DNA of 64,000 bases, from contig NC_014391.1 in assembly GCF_000145235.1 (NCBI RefSeq), positions 4,596,001 to 4,660,000 on the forward strand. The letters run 5' to 3'. The stretch comes from Micromonospora aurantiaca ATCC 27029. Lineage in GTDB: Bacteria; Actinomycetota; Actinomycetes; Mycobacteriales; Micromonosporaceae. The notes under the pieces were generated by a model that saw only the letters and a program-made list of their open reading frames with translations, searched no databases and was not told where the DNA came from. Below, one piece after another: positions 61,254-64,000 of the stretch. The stretch's first letter is position 1. Every line of letters begins with the position of its first letter. Made by a program: the position numbers and the translations under genes.

Positions 61254-61297
61254 CTAGCGCTCCCGGACCGGGCTTCGGATGGAGGCAGAGGCACAGG

Positions 61298-61395
61298 ATG
61301 GCCCGCAACCTGGACACCATCATCACGCCCAACACGCTGCTCACGGAGGCCGGCGAGGGGCTTCCATCACATCGGCGGCCCGAGCAGCCGGGCTC
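61298..61395 (+). pseudogene. N-terminal remnant of an XRE/TPR regulator
   Basis: From ATG 61298 the plus strand reads MARNLDTIITPNTLLTEAGE, matching PRHPDTMISPNTVLSEARHR of the intact regulator at 63522. After about 30 residues (GLPSHRRPEQ) the similarity ends and the sequence runs into the 3' end of the convergent RibD-like gene. It is a third, broken copy of this regulator type. Confidence 0.6.
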
Positions 61396-62281
61396 AGGCG
61401 GAAGACGGCCTCTGTCGGCGGAGGCGAACACGCACGCCCGGACTTCCGGGGGAGATATCGGCCAACTCGAAGCCCGCGTGCGCGAGGTCTGCGGTGACTG
61501 CCGCGAGACCGCATCCCGGTGGTGCCTTTTCGACAGCAACCACGAGCTCGTCAACGCAGTTGAGGTTGTCTCGTAGTACACCGGCATGACGTCCGCCAGT
61601 GACGATGGCCGTGCGCGAGCCGGTGGCGTAGCAGGCCGACAGCCACCGTTGGAGATCGTCGCTCGGCTCCCCTGGCAGGGTGAAGTGTTGAGGGGTGTGT
61701 CCGCCCGGGGTGCCTTCTTCGATCGTCTTCTCGCCCAGAACGAGATCCGTCCCGCTGCGCAACTCCGCGGTTAGTTGCTCACAGCTGATTTGGCTGTCCT
61801 GGCCCTCGAGAGCGTAGGCCCAGGTCAGGTAGGGGCGGCGTCGGCGGATGGCGGTGAGCCAGGGACCGAGGACGGTAAGTGTCTCGTCGGGGAGCACGTT
61901 GGTTTCGACGTCGATGCCGTGGGCGGTGAGTACCGCGGCGCCGCCCTCGCCTCGGGAAGTCGGGTCGATGAGGCTGATGACGACTCGCGCGATGCCGGCG
62001 TCGATGAGTTCCTGACGGCAGGCTGGAGTGACGCCGACGTGGTTGCAGGGTTCGAGCGTGACGACAGCGGTGCCGCCTAGCGCGGCGGGGCCTGCTGCGC
62101 TTAGCGCGTTGACCTCGGCGTGTGCCTCTCCTTTGCGTCGGTGGTAGCCCGCGCCGACGGTCGCGCCGTGGCGGTCGAGGATGACGCAGCCGACGGGCGG
62201 GTTGGGGCTTGTGGTTCCCAGACCGAGCGACGACAGAATGATCGCTTGGCGCATCGCCGCGAGTTCGACGTTGGATGCCAT
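61394..62281 (-). CDS. RibD-like protein with intact deaminase and reduced reductase domain
   Basis: 295 residues. The N-terminal domain is a full cytidine-deaminase-like zinc enzyme: HAEVNAL (His54, Glu56), PCNHVGVTPAC (Cys79, Cys88) and TSPNPPVGCVILDRHG, as in pyrimidine deaminase RibD. The C-terminal ~150 residues (RPYLTWAYALEGQDSQISCE) only faintly follow the RibD reductase and are about 60 residues short, so reduction may be lost. Its ATG overlaps the stop of the upstream regulator (TGATG). It may act in a specialised pathway rather than in riboflavin synthesis; this is inference. Confidence 0.8.
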   Translation of the reverse strand: MASNVELAAMRQAIILSSLGLGTTSPNPPVGCVILDRHGATVGAGYHRRKGEAHAEVNALSAAGPAALGGTAVVTLEPCNHVGVTPACRQELIDAGIARVVISLIDPTSRGEGGAAVLTAHGIDVETNVLPDETLTVLGPWLTAIRRRRPYLTWAYALEGQDSQISCEQLTAELRSGTDLVLGEKTIEEGTPGGHTPQHFTLPGEPSDDLQRWLSACYATGSRTAIVTGGRHAGVLRDNLNCVDELVVAVEKAPPGCGLAAVTADLAHAGFELADISPGSPGVRVRLRRQRPSSA

Positions 62282-63522
62282 CAGGTGACCTCCTGGAGAT
62301 CATTGAGGAAGGCGTGGACCTCTGGCAGCTGCTGGTGCCCGCTGACTGTGGCGCCGAGTTGCGCGAGCTGATGCAAGACCCGTCGTGATCCTGCCCGGCG
62401 CGCGATGGGCAGCGCTTGGTGTGCCGCTGCCGCTGCCTGATCCGGTTGGTGTGCTGCGGCATGAGCCATCGCCTTGATCAGCAAGGCTGATGCGAAGTCC
62501 TGGCGGTGCCGGCGCGGAATCGCCGGAAGGGCTCGGTCGAGTACCTCGATCGCATCCTGGGGCTTGTGTGCCAGCCGAAGGCATGCCCCGCGGTGTACTT
62601 CGATATATCCGCTGGTGCAGTAGGAGCCGTGCTCGCCTTCCGGCTTTCCCGGGTAACGGTCCGCTGCCCAGCGGTGCGCGGCGTCCAGCAGACGCATGGC
62701 CGATTGGTGCTCGCCCGTCGCAGCGAGGGCGTGCGCGTGCTGCACGCGCAGCGCTGCACGCATTGGACGAGGGAGCTTCGGGTCGTGCAGCAGCGCGGCC
62801 TCTGCCTGCTCAACGGCTCGGGCGGCGCACCCCGATGACAACCATTGTTGACTGCTGCGGTACGTGGCCCAAGCGGTCATCGTCGAGTCCGCGATCTCGT
62901 CCGCCCAGGCGAGTGCCTGTCGTGTTCGGCGGTGGCCGGCGGCGTGGTCGTTGAGAGATTGGTGGAGCCATGCCGCGGATTCGGCGTACTGAGCGGCGAG
63001 GCGGATGACGGCGGGCCGAAGTGCTTCGGGCACCCTGGACAGGGTGTCCTCGATCGTGGCCAGTTGCCTCTTGACACCCATCAGTGTGTACTCGGGACCG
63101 AACATCTTGTCGTTCTGTACCAACAGATGCCACTGCTCGCGCAGGAGGTAGATGGCCTCGTCCCAACTACCCGGCTGAGGCTCGACCACCGGCCCTTGAG
63201 CTTCTACGCCGTCGCTGCGTCGAGGGCTGTAGAGATCGAGGTCTGCATCGGTGAGAGCACCGAGCACCTGGCGCAGAGCTTTCCGCCGCGCTTCGCTGGG
63301 CCAACGATGCTCGCCGCGTTCGAGCTTGCCGATCCAGCGGGAGTCGACGTATTGGGCGGTGACGTCGCGGCTGGGGTATATCCGATCGAGCGCCGCGTTG
63401 ACCGCATCGGCCAATTCGCTACGGGACATGCGCTGGCCGGGCCGCACAGGTGAGGACAGCCGATGCCGGGCTTCGCTGAGCACGGTGTTCGGACTGATCA
63501 TGGTGTCCGGATGACGAGGCAC
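62281..63522 (-). CDS. XRE/TPR-type regulator
   Basis: 413 residues from GTG 63522 with GGGGAAG upstream. The N-terminal ~95 residues form the DNA-binding part (RPGQRMSRSELADAVNAALD, YVDSRWIGKLERGEHRWPSE, RRKALRQVLGALTDADLDLY). The rest is a helical repeat domain (EAIYLLREQWHLLVQNDKMF, AQYAESAAWLHQSLNDHAAG, ALLIKAMAHAAAHQPDQAAA). It is divergent from an FxLD lanthipeptide precursor and coupled to the RibD-like gene. It probably controls that cluster. Confidence 0.88.
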   Translation of the reverse strand: MPRHPDTMISPNTVLSEARHRLSSPVRPGQRMSRSELADAVNAALDRIYPSRDVTAQYVDSRWIGKLERGEHRWPSEARRKALRQVLGALTDADLDLYSPRRSDGVEAQGPVVEPQPGSWDEAIYLLREQWHLLVQNDKMFGPEYTLMGVKRQLATIEDTLSRVPEALRPAVIRLAAQYAESAAWLHQSLNDHAAGHRRTRQALAWADEIADSTMTAWATYRSSQQWLSSGCAARAVEQAEAALLHDPKLPRPMRAALRVQHAHALAATGEHQSAMRLLDAAHRWAADRYPGKPEGEHGSYCTSGYIEVHRGACLRLAHKPQDAIEVLDRALPAIPRRHRQDFASALLIKAMAHAAAHQPDQAAAAAHQALPIARRAGSRRVLHQLAQLGATVSGHQQLPEVHAFLNDLQEVT

Positions 63523-63876
63523 GACTTCCCCTTACCCAGCCTGCTGAGCCCTGCCGACTATGCCACCGGTTGTCTCGATCATCCAGCCTTCACACTGTCG
63601 CGCCGCGAGGGGGCGCGAAGTCGGACCGCAAGTCGGTATTCCCGCACTGTTAACCATGAGTGATCGTGTCATGTGTAGCTGGTAAGGCTTGGGGCGGCAG
63701 CCAGCCGCTTCGGAGCCGTCGTGGAGGTCACGGAAGACAAGTGTCGCTGCTCGGCCGGCAGCGGCAGCTCCCGCTACCCGATCCCGGCTGCGGAGGAAGC
63801 GCGAAGTAGCCGACGGGCTGGTGGCCGCGAGGTCTGCCTGCCCATCCACCCCGAAGTCTCGTTGGAGGGACCAGTC
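63523..63876. other. Divergent promoter region
   Basis: This 354-nt gap serves the leftward regulator and the rightward lanthipeptide precursor. It holds the 20-bp motif at 63620-63639. Other frames here look like chance. Confidence 0.5.
63620..63639 (-). promoter_or_regulatory. Shared 20-bp promoter motif
   Basis: Read leftward, ATACCGACTTGCGGTCCGAC is identical to 54609-54628 upstream of the XRE/DUF397 pair. It lies 98 nt before the regulator start at 63522 and about 240 nt before the lanthipeptide precursor. Confidence 0.6.
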
Positions 63877-64000
63877 ATGGAGAACCTGCTCGCCGTCAGC
63901 GGTGACCCGTTCCAGCTCGACGTGGAGATCGTCACGGAGGGCCCGGTCGCTGCCGCGTTGCTGGCCGACACGGACGACGGCTGCGACACCGTGAAGGGCA
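63877..64000 (+). CDS. FxLD-type lanthipeptide precursor (partial, cut by window edge)
   Basis: The first 41 residues read MENLLAVSGDPFQLDVEIVT, then EGPVAAALLADTDDGCDTVK and G, and continue beyond the window. FQLD fits the FxLD leader motif, and the LLADTDDGC segment with Cys and Thr begins the core, as in FxLD-family lanthipeptides. The ATG at 63877 has GGAGGG 7 nt upstream. Known family members are modified by split LanB-type dehydratases encoded nearby; these would lie to the right. Confidence 0.8.
   Translation, partial: MENLLAVSGDPFQLDVEIVTEGPVAAALLADTDDGCDTVKG

Noticed and set aside
1..64000. CRISPR arrays, tRNA and rRNA genes
   Set aside because: No regularly spaced repeats, cloverleaf-like sequences or rRNA segments were noticed; short tRNAs could be missed without a dedicated search.

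Overview
The window is high-GC actinomycete chromosome. GC-rich third codon positions, GTG starts, many 4-nt stop/start overlaps, XRE/DUF397 pairs, a conservon-type signalling operon and an FxLD-type lanthipeptide precursor suggest Micromonosporaceae or a close relative. The genus cannot be fixed from sequence alone. No rRNA, tRNA or CRISPR array was seen.

Region 1 (1-3.7 kb): a partial coiled-coil gene, a three-repeat DUF6907 protein and a tyrosine integrase. Region 2 (3.8-6.6 kb): a luciferase-like oxidoreductase and a small conserved gene cut in two by an IS110 element. Region 3 (6.8-27.6 kb) is a zinc-homeostasis island. It holds a run of overlapping genes on the minus strand: zinc-independent ribosomal proteins L28, L33 and S14, surface proteins with 'choice-of-anchor M' repeats, and an 'anchored repeat' zinc-type ABC transporter. 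It also holds two operons pairing a CobW-like protein, a ribosomal protein (L31B or L32) and a methyltransferase, two Fur-family regulators, a frameshifted P-loop ATPase and an [2Fe-2S] ferredoxin. Five Zur-like 5-3-5 palindromes sit upstream of the transcription units, so one zinc regulator probably controls most of the island.

Region 4 (27.6-33.5 kb) is an insertion-sequence scrapyard: an integrase remnant, an IS3-type element nested inside another, and an internally deleted IS5-type transposase. Region 5 (33.5-41.3 kb) holds two pentapeptide-repeat proteins and a candidate RiPP pathway that I do not recognise: a 58-aa precursor-like peptide, a radical SAM/SPASM maturase with a PqqD-like N-terminal domain, a second radical SAM enzyme, a NodU-type carbamoyltransferase and a divergent XRE/TPR regulator.

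Region 6 (41.4-54.5 kb, all minus strand) links a conservon-like module (sensor kinase, roadblock protein, small GTPase) by overlapping codons to a branched-chain-amino-acid-type ABC transporter (binding protein, two permeases, one fused double ATPase), with two methyltransferases, a lipoprotein, a GNAT enzyme and small unknowns. Region 7 (54.7-64 kb) holds an XRE/DUF397 pair, an XRE/TPR regulator interrupted by an IS481 element, a GNAT enzyme, a PPC/DUF296 protein with an IS701 element at its stop codon, a RibD-like protein, an intact XRE/TPR regulator, and the start of an FxLD lanthipeptide precursor cut by the window edge.
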